A stretch of DNA of 64,000 nucleotides, taken from NCBI RefSeq assembly GCF_016595525.1, contig NZ_JAENII010000001.1:310001-374000 (forward strand), given 5' to 3'. Position numbers and translations under genes: made by a program. Under the pieces are notes generated by a model. The model worked only from the letters and a program-made list of their open reading frames with translations. It searched no databases and was not told the DNA's origin. This DNA is from Haloferula rosea (GTDB taxonomy: Bacteria > Verrucomicrobiota > Verrucomicrobiia > Verrucomicrobiales > Akkermansiaceae). Within the stretch, counting starts at the first letter, position 1. Each line of letters opens with the position of its first letter. This document shows, one piece after another, positions 25,087 to 35,400 of the stretch.

Positions 25087-27369
25087 ATGAGATTTTGGAC
25101 ACTAGCAATGGTGATGGGGGCATGGCTGCCTGTCGGGGCGACGCCGCTGGAGGTGAAGCCGCTTTCTGTCGAGCGGGGGTGGTTTCTGCCCGGCGGGGAG
25201 AGCGGTGCGGCACTGGCACCGGGCGAGTCGGTCGTCGGTGATGTCGAGGTGCCGGAGCTTTCTGAAAAAGAGGCGGGTTTGCCGGGCGCGTGGCGCGGCG
25301 TGCTGGCGCTGGATGTTTACGGAACGTCCGGGAATGGGTCCGGTCGGGTGAAGCTGGAGGCGATTGATCCGGCATCGGGTGAGGCTTTTGCGAAGGCTGA
25401 GGCGGAGGTATCGGGGCCGGCGCCGCGGGCGGTTTGGGCAGCCATTGCTTCTTCAGCCCAAGGTGGATCGGACGTTTCCAAGGTGTTTGATCGGAATCCG
25501 AAGACCGACTGGCACTCAAGGTACGGGAAGGACCAGCCGAAGCCGCCACATTGGATCGGGGTGGAGTTCGGACAGGCCACGGTGATCGAGGGGGTGCGCT
25601 ATCTACCTCGCCAGGGAGGTTTCACCAATGGTGTCGCCAAGGACTACCGGGTGGAGGTTCGCCGTGCCGGTCGGGCTGACTGGGAGGTGATGGAGGAAGG
25701 CACGAGCGATCGGGTGTCGGTGGCGGACAAGCGCGGTCCGATCGAGGTGCGTTTCGAGAAGCCCATGGCGGTGGAGGCATTCCGCTTTGTGGTCGTGAGT
25801 GACTGGAGCGGTGGAGGCTTCGGCACTGCGGCGGAGCTTGAGGCGATTGGGTTGAAGTTGCCCGAGCGCGAGGAAACGGTTGAGGCCTCCGAGAGGGCGT
25901 GGCTTGAAGTTCCAGCAGAGTTGCTCGAATCGTTGACTGGCAAGCGCTTTGGCTTGCGTGTCGTTTCGGCCGGTGGAGCGACTGTCGTGGTCGGGACTCC
26001 ACGGTGGTGTCGGATCCACGAAGCTCCGACGGGTAAGCTGTTCGGTCGCTCGAATGGGGGCCTTGGTCCGGACAAGCTTGGGGCGGGTCTGCTCGGGTTC
26101 GATGGAATGACCGAGCACAAGCAGACGGTGCTCTCCGTGATGAAGGTTCGCGAGGGCGGCCCTGCCGCGAAGGCGGGCTTGGTGGTCGGAGACGCGATTG
26201 TCTCGGCGAGTGGATCGCCGCTGCCGGTGAACGATCTGAATCCGGGATGGGAGTGGTTTCAGCGAAGTCACGAGGCGGTTCTCGGTCGGGCGACGGAGGC
26301 GGTTCTTGCGGCAGGCGGCACGACGCTTGATCTCGGCGTGCTGCGCGACGGGAAGGTTCAGACCTTGAAGGTGAAACTTCCACGGATGAAGGCCTTCACG
26401 ACCATGAACCCCGAGACCGATCCGGTCGCTGCCGAGCTGTTGGAAGACTCCCTGAACTGGGTGCGTGAGAACCAGAGGCCCGACGGATCCTGGTCGGGTG
26501 ACATGAAGCGGACGACCTTCGCCGGATTGGCTTTGCTTGCGACAGGGGAGAAGCGCGATGTCGAGCAGGTGAAGAGGGCGATCGATTGGGGTTTGGAAAA
26601 GTTCCCGTCGCCCGAGAAGCACGGGAACCTTGGGTTCTGGGCGGGATCGTACATGGGCATCCTCTACAGTGAATGGTATCTCCGCACGGAGGATGACCGG
26701 GTGCTCGCCCATCTCGAACTCATGCGGGACTGGGCTTACGAAGGTCAGCACAACTGCAAGTGGGATGTTCCGGCCCTTGGCCACGGGCCCAGTGGCCTAC
26801 CGTATGGAGAGAAGGCCTTGGTGGCCCCGGCCTGCCACCTGCTGGTCTTCGAGGCACTGGCACAGCGCTGCGGTATGGAATCGAAGCTGTGGGAACTATT
26901 GATGCCGTACATGGAGATGTCCTGGTCCGATCCGAAGGAAGGGGGCCATGGAGCCATGGGCTACAACCGATCCTACAAGGACCTCGGAGAATTCTGGTCG
27001 AGGAGTGGTCTGTTCGCGACGGCCGCCCATCTGCGGGGTGAACGTCAGGACATGGAGAAGTCGATGACCAAGATCATGGTCGAGCGCCACTCGTGGTTCC
27101 GCAACAGCCACGCCTACGGGGAGCCCGGAGGCGGGCTTGGCTTGCTGGCCTTGAATCTGTGCGATCCTGAAAACTACTCAAAGGTCATCAAGGACTACGC
27201 CTGGTGGTTCTCCCTGGCTTGGGAGCCGGACTACGGACTGCGTTTCACGACTCCTCACATGGGTGCTCCCTACATGGGCGAGGATGATCTGATGAATGTG
27301 GTTTACGCTCTGGTGCTCCAGGGGCCGAAGCAATCCCTGCATCTGACCGGTAAGACGTCGAAGCCATGA
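25087..27369 (+). CDS. Exported discoidin-PDZ-toroid protein
   Basis: A 760-residue exported protein. The preferred ATG 25087 has GGGAG seven bases upstream and gives a signal peptide ending PVGA; the frame also has an upstream TTG at 25078. Domains in order: a beta-rich region; an F5/8 type C (discoidin) domain at about 120-260 with VFDRNPKTDWHSRYG and GVEFGQATVIEGVRYLPR; a PDZ domain at about 345-430 with GGPAAKAGLVVGDAIVSASG; and an alpha/alpha-toroid-like domain from about 455 with NQRPDGSWSGDMKRTTFAGL, similar to squalene-cyclase-like folds. It may belong to the DUF6288 group; I am not sure. It overlaps the next gene by ATGA. Function is unknown; binding of carbohydrate and peptide ligands is plausible. 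Confidence 0.78.
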   Translation: MRFWTLAMVMGAWLPVGATPLEVKPLSVERGWFLPGGESGAALAPGESVVGDVEVPELSEKEAGLPGAWRGVLALDVYGTSGNGSGRVKLEAIDPASGEAFAKAEAEVSGPAPRAVWAAIASSAQGGSDVSKVFDRNPKTDWHSRYGKDQPKPPHWIGVEFGQATVIEGVRYLPRQGGFTNGVAKDYRVEVRRAGRADWEVMEEGTSDRVSVADKRGPIEVRFEKPMAVEAFRFVVVSDWSGGGFGTAAELEAIGLKLPEREETVEASERAWLEVPAELLESLTGKRFGLRVVSAGGATVVVGTPRWCRIHEAPTGKLFGRSNGGLGPDKLGAGLLGFDGMTEHKQTVLSVMKVREGGPAAKAGLVVGDAIVSASGSPLPVNDLNPGWEWFQRSHEAVLGRATEAVLAAGGTTLDLGVLRDGKVQTLKVKLPRMKAFTTMNPETDPVAAELLEDSLNWVRENQRPDGSWSGDMKRTTFAGLALLATGEKRDVEQVKRAIDWGLEKFPSPEKHGNLGFWAGSYMGILYSEWYLRTEDDRVLAHLELMRDWAYEGQHNCKWDVPALGHGPSGLPYGEKALVAPACHLLVFEALAQRCGMESKLWELLMPYMEMSWSDPKEGGHGAMGYNRSYKDLGEFWSRSGLFATAAHLRGERQDMEKSMTKIMVERHSWFRNSHAYGEPGGGLGLLALNLCDPENYSKVIKDYAWWFSLAWEPDYGLRFTTPHMGAPYMGEDDLMNVVYALVLQGPKQSLHLTGKTSKP

Positions 27370-29408
27370 GAAGCAATCATCGTTGGAGTGCTCTCGTCCT
27401 CGCTCTGCTCGTCGGGTTGACGGGAGTACACGCGGCCGAGGAGTCGGGGAATCCGGCCTTGGACGAACTCAGGCGTACGATCGGGGAGTCCGAGTGGGAA
27501 ACCTGGGTGGCCGCACCCGACCACCGGAGGTTTCTCGCCGAACTGAAGAATCCCGACGGATGGTTGGACGAGCTCATGCATTCCGGCCCATTGCCGGATG
27601 ATCCGGCGAAGATGCTGTCGCTTGCGGCTGCGCTGTGGAAGAGCGATGCCTCCGGGCTGCGCGACCGTTATGAGTTGACCACGGCTGCTGCGGTGGCACT
27701 GACCTTCGGACAAAAATCGTGGCCGGGTGAGGAGGAAGCGATGAGTCGCTACGTGTATTTCAGGGATTCCCGCAGGCAGGGGCTCCTGCATCCGATGTTC
27801 GACCAGCTTGAGACATGGGAGAAACGCTTTGTGGTCTCTGCTGGCAACAATGGTCGGTGGGGCGACAAGGGTGGCTGGGGAGACGACTCGCTGGTATGGC
27901 TCCGTGATCATGTGAAACTTCCCGTTTCGGCCTATGTCGGTGCCTGCTGGCAGGCGCCCTACCGGCTGCACAATGTCTTTGGCGATTCGATCCATGGCAG
28001 GAACTACTATGCTCCCTTTAGTGACATGATTCATGCCGAGCGTGTCCGTGATGTCGGTGGGGTCTGTGGCTCGCTGTCCCACTACGGGGCCACGGCGGCG
28101 CGTGCCAACGGCATCCCGGCGATCACGATGGGGGAGCCGGGTCACTGTGCCTATGCGGTGCGCGTAGCACGGGGAGAGTGGACGCCTGCCTACAGCTTGT
28201 CGTGGAAGCGTGGCCTGCATACTTCGCTGTGGGGGAGAACATGGACGCAGCTGCTCCTCCAGGAGAAGGTGATGACCGACAGCGAGGCCACACGCCGAAG
28301 CACGGAGGAACTCTGGGAAGCCCGGTCCCACCTCGGAGGAGATCCGAAGAAGGTGGCTGACGCCTATCGGCGGGCGATTGCCGCCCAGCCCCTTGCTCAT
28401 CCGACCTGGTTGGAATTCGCCAAGTGGCAGTTGGACGTGGCGAAACCTTCGTTGATCGAGTGGAAGCAGTTTCATGACGAGGTCCTGGTGGCCTTCGCCG
28501 ACTATCCGGAAGCGGCGTGGGATGTGCTCAAGGTGTTCATGCCTTCGATTCTCCCGCAGGTTCCCGCCGAGGAACGGATGCCCTTCCTGGTGGCGTTTCA
28601 TGATGCGATTGCGGATCACCCGGGTCCGGTGATGTGGAACATCGAGGCGGCGCTCAACGAGCAGGCCACCATGTTGGGTGGAGACACGGCGACGCAGCTT
28701 GAGTTCTTCGAACAGGTGGTTGCCATGCAGCTTCGCTCCGAGCGGTGGCTGGCACCCTTGGTAGCTTGGGGGCGGAACCGGTTTGTGAAGGAAGGAGAGG
28801 ATGCGAACGCATTCTTCAACGCGCTCACGGCGGGTCTTGCGTCTGGGGGTGAGGGAAGTGAGTCGCTCGGGAAGGTGCTGAGACCGGTCATCCTGGCGGC
28901 GGCCGAAAGTGGGAATGCGGATGCGTTTCAAGGCTTGAGTCAGCTGAGATCTTCGGCTGAGACCGAGGCCCCGGATTACGAGCCCTTCGATGGGGAGCTT
29001 TTGTCGGCAGGAGGGATCCTGACGGTTTCAACGACGAGCCGCTGGGACCGCCCGGAGGAACACGCCGCCCTGCTCGGTCCGGGCATCGGCTTCTTCCACA
29101 CGAATGCCGAGGTGCGGCCCCATGCCATCGTGCAACTTTCGAAGCTGGGGGAACTCAGTGGCCTGGTTGTGATCGAAAACTCCTGGGGTCACAACGCGAA
29201 CCGAATCATGCCGTTCAAGGTTTCCGTGTCGGAGGATGGGGAGACATGGACGGAAGTGGGGCGCTTGGAGAAGCACGAGAAGGTGTGGCGATTGCCGCTG
29301 GATGAACGTGCGGCTCGGGTTGCGTATGTGAAGATCGAACGCGATGACGATCGCAAGGAGGTCTTCCACCTCCATGGGATTCACGTATTTGGAAGGAGGC
29401 TCCAATGA
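27366..29408 (+). CDS. Exported transglutaminase-like protein with C-terminal discoidin-like domain
   Basis: A 680-residue exported protein with a signal peptide (about 1-24, ending VHAA). The middle contains a transglutaminase/papain-like core: GGVCGSLSHYGATAARANGI with a candidate catalytic cysteine at about residue 235, then GEPGHCAYAVRV with a candidate histidine. The C-terminal 150 residues resemble a discoidin domain (ELSGLVVIENSWGHNANRIM, then SEDGETWTEVG). It overlaps both neighbours by ATGA, so the three genes are probably made together. It may crosslink or cleave peptides or amidated sugars; the activity cannot be read from sequence. Confidence 0.72.
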   Translation: MRSNHRWSALVLALLVGLTGVHAAEESGNPALDELRRTIGESEWETWVAAPDHRRFLAELKNPDGWLDELMHSGPLPDDPAKMLSLAAALWKSDASGLRDRYELTTAAAVALTFGQKSWPGEEEAMSRYVYFRDSRRQGLLHPMFDQLETWEKRFVVSAGNNGRWGDKGGWGDDSLVWLRDHVKLPVSAYVGACWQAPYRLHNVFGDSIHGRNYYAPFSDMIHAERVRDVGGVCGSLSHYGATAARANGIPAITMGEPGHCAYAVRVARGEWTPAYSLSWKRGLHTSLWGRTWTQLLLQEKVMTDSEATRRSTEELWEARSHLGGDPKKVADAYRRAIAAQPLAHPTWLEFAKWQLDVAKPSLIEWKQFHDEVLVAFADYPEAAWDVLKVFMPSILPQVPAEERMPFLVAFHDAIADHPGPVMWNIEAALNEQATMLGGDTATQLEFFEQVVAMQLRSERWLAPLVAWGRNRFVKEGEDANAFFNALTAGLASGGEGSESLGKVLRPVILAAAESGNADAFQGLSQLRSSAETEAPDYEPFDGELLSAGGILTVSTTSRWDRPEEHAALLGPGIGFFHTNAEVRPHAIVQLSKLGELSGLVVIENSWGHNANRIMPFKVSVSEDGETWTEVGRLEKHEKVWRLPLDERAARVAYVKIERDDDRKEVFHLHGIHVFGRRLQ

Positions 29409-30289
29409 ATCGTTGGCTGAGTGTTTGGATCGCGTTGCTGTTGCCGCTGCTGGGCGTCGAGCGTGCCGCCGACTTTACGGAGGCGCTTGAGTTGGCCAAG
29501 GCCGGGGGCAAGGACATCGCGGTTCTCTACCACGGATCCGAGTGGTGCGTGCCGGGACGACCGCTGGCGGAGCGATGGGAGTCGGATGGTTTTGAGAAAG
29601 CACTGGGCGCGGATCTCATCCTGGTCGGGATCGATACGAAGGAGCACCCGACGGAAGCCGAGGCGGAGTTGGGCAAGCGGAATGACCGGTGTCCGGTGAA
29701 ACCCCGGAGCTATCCGGCGGTGATGCTTTTCGACTCCGAGGGGCGGCTTGTGGCGCGGCGCGATGGAGTGTCGGAGATCAAGGCGATGGGGGTCCTGGAG
29801 ACGGCGCTTGAGCGGGCGGTTGAAGTCCGCAAGCAGCGCGACATGCATTGGGCTGAAGCTGAAGCGGCGGAAGGACAGCGTGCTGCCAGGCTTTTCGGTG
29901 AAGGACTGGACCTCATGAATCTCGGGCTCGGCCCGAAGAACATCTACAAGCCCGTCCTGGACAAAATGAAGGCCGCCGATCCCGATGATCAGTCGGGCTT
30001 CGCTGCGCGCTACGAGTTTCCTGGCATGGGGCTCGTGGGTCAGTCGACGAAGTTGGCAGGCGAGAAGAAGTTTGAGGAAGCGGATGCCGAGATTTCGAAG
30101 TGGCTGAGCAAGAAACGGCTGACGGATGATCAGAAGCAAGTCGCCTGGTCGGCAAGGTTCGCGCTCTATCAGCGATGGCCCGAACGCAAGGAGAAGGTGC
30201 CGGATGTGCTGAAAGCGCTGCAACGGGTGGACCCGGATTCCGACATGGGAAAGGCGGCTGCCCAGTATCTCAAGATGCTGGAGCAGTGA
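29405..30289 (+). CDS. Exported thioredoxin-like protein
   Basis: A 294-residue protein with a signal peptide (about 1-21, ending VERAA) and a thioredoxin-fold domain (about 24-140): KDIAVLYHGSEWCVPGRPLA, where a normal CxxC is reduced to a single cysteine (WCVPG), and SYPAVMLFDSEGRLVAR, the cis-proline strand. A helical C-terminal part (about 150-290) looks like a TPR-type scaffold. It is the last gene of the run that starts at 25087 and overlaps the previous stop by ATGA. A single active-site cysteine argues against a disulfide oxidoreductase and for thiol-linked binding or a degenerate role. Confidence 0.7.
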   Translation: MNRWLSVWIALLLPLLGVERAADFTEALELAKAGGKDIAVLYHGSEWCVPGRPLAERWESDGFEKALGADLILVGIDTKEHPTEAEAELGKRNDRCPVKPRSYPAVMLFDSEGRLVARRDGVSEIKAMGVLETALERAVEVRKQRDMHWAEAEAAEGQRAARLFGEGLDLMNLGLGPKNIYKPVLDKMKAADPDDQSGFAARYEFPGMGLVGQSTKLAGEKKFEEADAEISKWLSKKRLTDDQKQVAWSARFALYQRWPERKEKVPDVLKALQRVDPDSDMGKAAAQYLKMLEQ

Positions 30290-30902
30290 CGGGAAGTCTG
30301 ATGGCCAATGCCGCCAACCGGCCCTTGTTTCTGCCGCCGCTTGGTTCTTCCAGAAGCTGGGAACGAATGACTTCGAATCCAGCACCTTGCAGCTCAGCAG
30401 GGAGTTGATCGGGAGGGTGGGCGTCGTAGTGGAACTCGACGTTCCACATGGTGTCACTGAATGGTTCCTGCGGAGACCCGCCTGAGGTGAACAGGAAGGG
30501 CGCGCCGGGCAAAAGTGAAGCGGCAAGGCGGTGGAACAGAGCGGTTTGATCGCCTCTCTCAAGGTGGAACAGGGAATCCCATGCGATCACTCCATCCAGC
30601 CCCGCCGGAATCTGGTAGTGCTTCAAATCGGCAAGCTCGGAGGTGCCGCGGGGGACGTGAGCGCGGGCGCGTGCGAGAAGCTCGCCTGATGCGTCGATTC
30701 CATGCCAGGTGAGCCCGGCCCGGGTGAGGTAGGCTCCATTGGGACGCCCGGTTCCACAGCCCAGATCGAGGACCCGTCCGCCGCTGGGAAGGAGTTCGAC
30801 GAAAGCTTCAAGGAAGGTTTCCTCCCCAGGCCGGAAACCTGACCGTGTGGCGTCCCACTGCTTGGCGATGAGGTCGTAGGGTGAATGCTGGGAAGCGGGC
30901 AT
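30270..30902 (-). CDS. SAM-dependent methyltransferase, class I
   Basis: A class I methyltransferase of about 210 residues (from ATG 30902). The SAM-binding motif GRVLDLGCGTGRPNG is followed by the acidic-end strand LTWHGIDASGELLARAR and DLKHYQIPAGLDGVIAWDSLFHL, as in ubiquinone/menaquinone-type or small-molecule methyltransferases. The start is uncertain: in-frame ATGs at 30968, 30989 and 31091 exist, but the residues they add are not family-like. The 3' end overlaps the convergent thioredoxin-like gene by 20 bases. The substrate is unknown. Confidence 0.82.
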   Translation of the reverse strand: MPASQHSPYDLIAKQWDATRSGFRPGEETFLEAFVELLPSGGRVLDLGCGTGRPNGAYLTRAGLTWHGIDASGELLARARAHVPRGTSELADLKHYQIPAGLDGVIAWDSLFHLERGDQTALFHRLAASLLPGAPFLFTSGGSPQEPFSDTMWNVEFHYDAHPPDQLPAELQGAGFEVIRSQLLEEPSGGRNKGRLAALAIRLPVTAPAS

Positions 30903-31013
30903 GGGGGAGGATCCGTGATTTTCCGACAGACTGGCGCTGTGGGTGATGGGGGCAAGCAGGAAGGTCATCGGGAGTTGTCTTGAGTCCATCCGGCCCGTGT
31001 GGTGTGTTAGGTC

Positions 31014-31634
31014 ATGGCAAGGATCGGTCCGAATAGCTGGTTGGTCGTGATAGTCCTGCCATTGACGCTTTGGTCGGCGTGGCATCCGCATGACCGGGTG
31101 ACTTGGTGGTTGGAGGTGGTTCCGGTTTTCATTGGTTTGCTGGCGCTATGGATTGCCGGGCGCAAAGGATGGGTGCTGTCGAACTTCGCGCTTTTCTGGG
31201 CGGGAGTGCATATGGCGGTGTTGCTCATCGGTGGGCACTACACCTATGCGCTGGTGCCGATCGGGGAATGGGCGAGGGAGGCGTTCGGGTGGCCGAGGAA
31301 TCACTACGATCGTCTGGGCCACATCCTGCAGGGTCTGGTTCCTGCGGTGATCTGCCGCGAGGTCCTGATCCGGAATCGGGTGATCCAGAAGCGGGGGTGG
31401 CTGGGCTTCCTCGTGGTCTGTTTCAGTATGGCCGTGAGTGCCTGCTATGAACTGATCGAGTGGGCGGCGGCGGAGGTCTCCGCTGAGGCGGCAGAGTCGT
31501 TCCTCGGGACTCAGGGCGACGTCTGGGATACCCAGAAAGACATGGCCTGTGCGCTGGTCGGTGCGCTCGTGGCGGTGATGGCCCTCCGATCCCCCCACGA
31601 CCGGTCGGTTCGACGACGGGTCCCGGCACTCTAA
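31014..31634 (+). CDS. DUF2238 (YjdF-like) membrane protein
   Basis: A 206-residue inner-membrane protein with about five hydrophobic helices. The segment FLGTQGDVWDTQKDMACAL and the earlier YDRLGHILQGLVPAVICREV and ACYELIEWAAA are signatures of the DUF2238/YjdF group, whose function is not established. It is divergent from the methyltransferase and followed 48 bases later by another membrane protein on the same strand. Confidence 0.85.
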   Translation: MARIGPNSWLVVIVLPLTLWSAWHPHDRVTWWLEVVPVFIGLLALWIAGRKGWVLSNFALFWAGVHMAVLLIGGHYTYALVPIGEWAREAFGWPRNHYDRLGHILQGLVPAVICREVLIRNRVIQKRGWLGFLVVCFSMAVSACYELIEWAAAEVSAEAAESFLGTQGDVWDTQKDMACALVGALVAVMALRSPHDRSVRRRVPAL

Positions 31635-31682
31635 CGGACCAATGCTGCTGACAAGCCTGTGATGGTGTGATAGGTGTTCGGG

Positions 31683-32420
31683 ATGAATGGATCCCTCGTC
31701 GCCTTGCAACGTCGCCGACTGCTCGTCGTTGGTCTCGCCATTCTGCTCGTGTTGAATGTCGGAAACGCGGCTTCCATCTACGCGCTGTGTATCCTGGAGA
31801 AGGACTTCGCCTTCGGGATCGTGCCGCTGTTCAATTTTGATACCGAGGGAAATTTCCCGACTCTCTTCAATGGGGTTCTCTTGGCGTTCGGCAGTTTCCT
31901 CGGCTTTTCGATCAGTCGTTCGCTGAGTTCCGGTGGAGGGTCGTCCCTCGTGTCTTCGTGGAAGGCGGTGGGCATCGTTCTCGGATTCATGTGTCTGGAC
32001 GAACTTTGCCATATTCATGAAGCCATTGGCTGGATCTTGATGACGAGGGTCGAAACGGATGGTGCTCTGAGTTGGCCCTGGGTGATTCCTTATGCCTTGC
32101 TGACTTTGGGCGTTGTGGCCTTCTTCGCTCGGTTCTTCTTCCGCTTGGAGAGGAAGTATCAGGTCTATCTGGCCGTGGCGGGAGGGCTTTATGTGTTCGG
32201 TGCCATTGGCCTTGAGATGTTTGAAGCCAAGCATGTTGAGGGAGTATTGGCCGCCGGTGAGAGCGACAAGCACGGGAAAGATTCACTCGGTTTCTGCATT
32301 CTCTACACCATCGAGGAGAACCTCGAGATGATCGCCGTCATGATCGCGAATTCGGGATTCATGGCCTACGCCATGGAGCACTGCAACGGGCTCAACATGA
32401 AGGTCCGAGTCGAGCCCTAG
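31683..32420 (+). CDS. Multipass membrane protein of unknown function
   Basis: About 245 residues with six or seven hydrophobic segments. The frame also has a GTG three codons upstream (31674); ATG 31683 is preferred. Conserved-looking acidic and histidine residues lie within or beside membrane helices: LDELCHIHEAIG (about 110-121), GAIGLEMFEAKH and LYTIEENLEMIAV. Such a set could bind metal, as in membrane hydrolases, but I recognise no family. It follows DUF2238 and ends two bases before the RND transporter gene on the opposite strand. Confidence 0.7.
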   Translation: MNGSLVALQRRRLLVVGLAILLVLNVGNAASIYALCILEKDFAFGIVPLFNFDTEGNFPTLFNGVLLAFGSFLGFSISRSLSSGGGSSLVSSWKAVGIVLGFMCLDELCHIHEAIGWILMTRVETDGALSWPWVIPYALLTLGVVAFFARFFFRLERKYQVYLAVAGGLYVFGAIGLEMFEAKHVEGVLAAGESDKHGKDSLGFCILYTIEENLEMIAVMIANSGFMAYAMEHCNGLNMKVRVEP

Positions 32421-32421
32421 T

Positions 32422-35400
32422 TCATGCCGGTGATGGCTGCGGGTCGCGCTTCCGGCAAAGGAGAAGTCGGTAGGCGGCGGGCACGAAGAGGAAGGCGAGA
32501 AGGGTCGATCCAATCACGCCCCCTGCGAGCACGACTGCAAGCGGTGGCCAGAAGTCACCACCGATCAGGAGCAGAAGGGGAAGGAAGGATCCCATGGTCG
32601 TTAGGGTGGTGGAAGTCAGGTGTCGCCCGTTTGATGCAACCTGTGCGGCAATCGCATGGGGGGCCCCGGCTCGCGCCTTGGGGTTGGCCCGGATGCCCGA
32701 GAGCACCACGATGCTGTCGTTGAAGGCCAGACCGATGAGTCCAAGTGAGCCGAGGATGGTATTGAAACTGAGGGGTAGGCCCCAGAACTTCGTGGCCAGC
32801 AGCCCGTATCCAACGGAGAGACCACCGACGGCGATCAGAATGGCTGCCATGCGTACGCTGCGGAAGGAGAGGATGAGGATGCCGATCGTGAGCAGGACCA
32901 GAACCGGGAGGTAGAGCCCAAGGTTGCCAATGGCTTCGTTCTGGTTCTCGGACTCACCTCCAACCTCCAGGGTGTAGCCGACGGGTAGAGCAAGTTGTTC
33001 CACTGCGGCCGTCACAGAGCGGGTGATTTCGATGGGCAGGGACCCTTCGCGGGCAAAACCGAGGATGTTGTTGGTCCTGACGCCATCCCGGCGCGTGATG
33101 CTTCCCACTTCGGGCATCAATTCCAAGGTGCCAAGTGCGCTCAACGGTGCCCATCCGGTGGCTCCCTCGGCAGCTTGGAAGTTGATTCTGCGCACCCCGG
33201 TGACGGAGTCCCGGTCTTCGTCGGAGTAGCGGACGGTGACCGGCATGGTTTCCACTCCTTCGATCATGGATCCGGCCTGCTGGCCGCGCAGGGAACTCTC
33301 AAGTTGCTCTGCCAGCACTCCGGGGCTCAAACCCGCAGCACGTGCCAGATCTTCGTCGGCCTGATACCAGAGCTTCGGTTCATCGCGATTGATGCTGGTG
33401 GTGGCATGAAGGATTTCGGGATGCCGAGCAACCTCACGGCGGACTTCTTCGCCGAGCTCGCGCAGGACGTCGGTGCTCGGGCCTGATAGACGGAATTCCA
33501 CATCCGCTGCGATCGGTGGTCCTTGGGCGAATTTCTTCACCAGCATCCGGGCCTCCGGGAAACTTTGATCGAACTCGTCCTGAAGTTCGACCACCAGACG
33601 GGCCACGTCGTCCGCCCGCTCGGCTTTAAGGAAGGCTTGGGCGAAGTTCGCGGCCCCATCGTTCTGCATGAGGTGGTTGTAGTAGACGCTCGGGATACTT
33701 CCGCCGATCAACCAGTTGCGGTGGGTGATGTCCGGGTGGCTCTCGAGTCGGGCATCGATCGCTCTTGTGAGCGCGGCGGTGTGGTCGATGCGGGTATGGC
33801 TTGGAAGGGTCACTTCCAGTACGAACATGTCGCGGTCGGTCCGCGGAAAGAACTGACTTCCCAAGGTGCTGGCCAGACCGAACCCGACGAGGGAAAGCAC
33901 CGCCGTCATGGAAATGCCGAGCAGGGGTTTGGCGGTCGTGATCGTAAGGAAGCGGGTCGTGGCTTGAGTCAGTCCGGGTCCACCCAGTCCATGGCGAAGG
34001 AAGCGGGGAAGTCGGTCTTCCCACGGACGATTGGCTCCGAGTCGCCCGGCGAGTGCCGCGATCAGCGTCAGGGAAAGCACCAGGGACGAGGCCAAGGCGA
34101 TGACGACACTGGTGCCGATGCTGCCGACGAAGTCGCCGGTGCTACCGGGTAGCAGCATGATGGGCATGAAGGCGAAGATCGACGTGAGGGTGGACGAGAG
34201 CAGGGGAACGAAGAGATGACGCAGGGTGGCTCCCACGGCGTCTGCAGCCTTCATCCCGGCCGCCATGTGCTTGCGGACTTCGTCGGTGACCACGATGGCG
34301 TTGTCGATCAGCAGACCGAGAGCGATGATCATCCCGAAGATGGACATCTGGTGTAGCTCCCCGCCACCTCGTGCGAAAAGGAAGAGGGTCATGGCTGCGG
34401 TGAGGGGGAGAGCGAAGCTGATGACCAACGAGGAGCGCCATCCCATCGTAAGCACGACGACGGCCATGACGACCAAGGCTCCAAGGAACAGGTTGCCGCC
34501 AAGTTCGCCAAGCCGCGCGCTGGTATAGACCTCCTGATCAAATACCACGTCGGCCCGCATCCCACGGCCCAACTCCGGCTGAAAGCGTTCGACGGTTTCG
34601 CGGGCCTTGTCGGACCAGAGGTCGACCCGCTGATCGGCTGAGACACGCGCCGCGACGAACACCGTGGGAGCACCGTCACTGAGCCCCAGACTCGAGACGG
34701 GTGTTTGCATGGACCGCGAGACCTCGGCCACGTCCCCAACGCGCACACTCAGGCCGTCCTTTTGGACGAGTGGAATCTCGCGGATCCGGGCAGCCGTTGT
34801 GAAACTGCCGCTCACCTCGATCTGCAATTCATGGCGCTTGCCGAACACCGCCCCTGCGGCCTGCTTGCTGTCACTGATGCGCAGGGCGCGGGCGACATCA
34901 CCGAGAGTCAGTCCGAGTGCAGTGAGTTCGGCATCATCCACGGTGACCGTCCATTCCTCCTCGGCTTCGCCATAGACACGGACGATGTCGGTTCCCGGGA
35001 CGTTGCGCAGGCGATCGGCCAGTTCTTCGGCTTGGCGGGAAAGCAGTGCTGTCGTCGGTTGCGCGTCGTCGTCTCCCCGGACCGCGGCGATCAGGGTGAA
35101 CGCGACTGCACCGCGGCGGCCGTCGAAGATGGGCTCATCCGCACCCGAGGGGAGCAGTCGGGAGGCTTCACCGATCTTGTCACGGATGCGGGAGAAGAAT
35201 TGCTCCTTGGTGTCGGCGTTGACCTCATCCGCCAGTTCGATCGCCAGCACGGAGATTCCCGCGCGCGACGTCGACTCCACGTGCTTGATCTCGGCGATCT
35301 CCTTGAGGGCGGTCTCGAGGGGTTCGGTGACCTGGGCTTCCACTCGCTCGGCGGAGGCACCGGGGAAGTAGGTCAGGACCATGGGGTCCCGGTTCGTGAT

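Noticed and set aside
27303-28931. Long minus-strand open frame (542 codons) opposite the transglutaminase-like gene
   Set aside because: It lies wholly antisense to well-supported exported-protein genes, has an Arg/His/Pro-rich composition typical of GC-rich shadow frames, and shows no domain.
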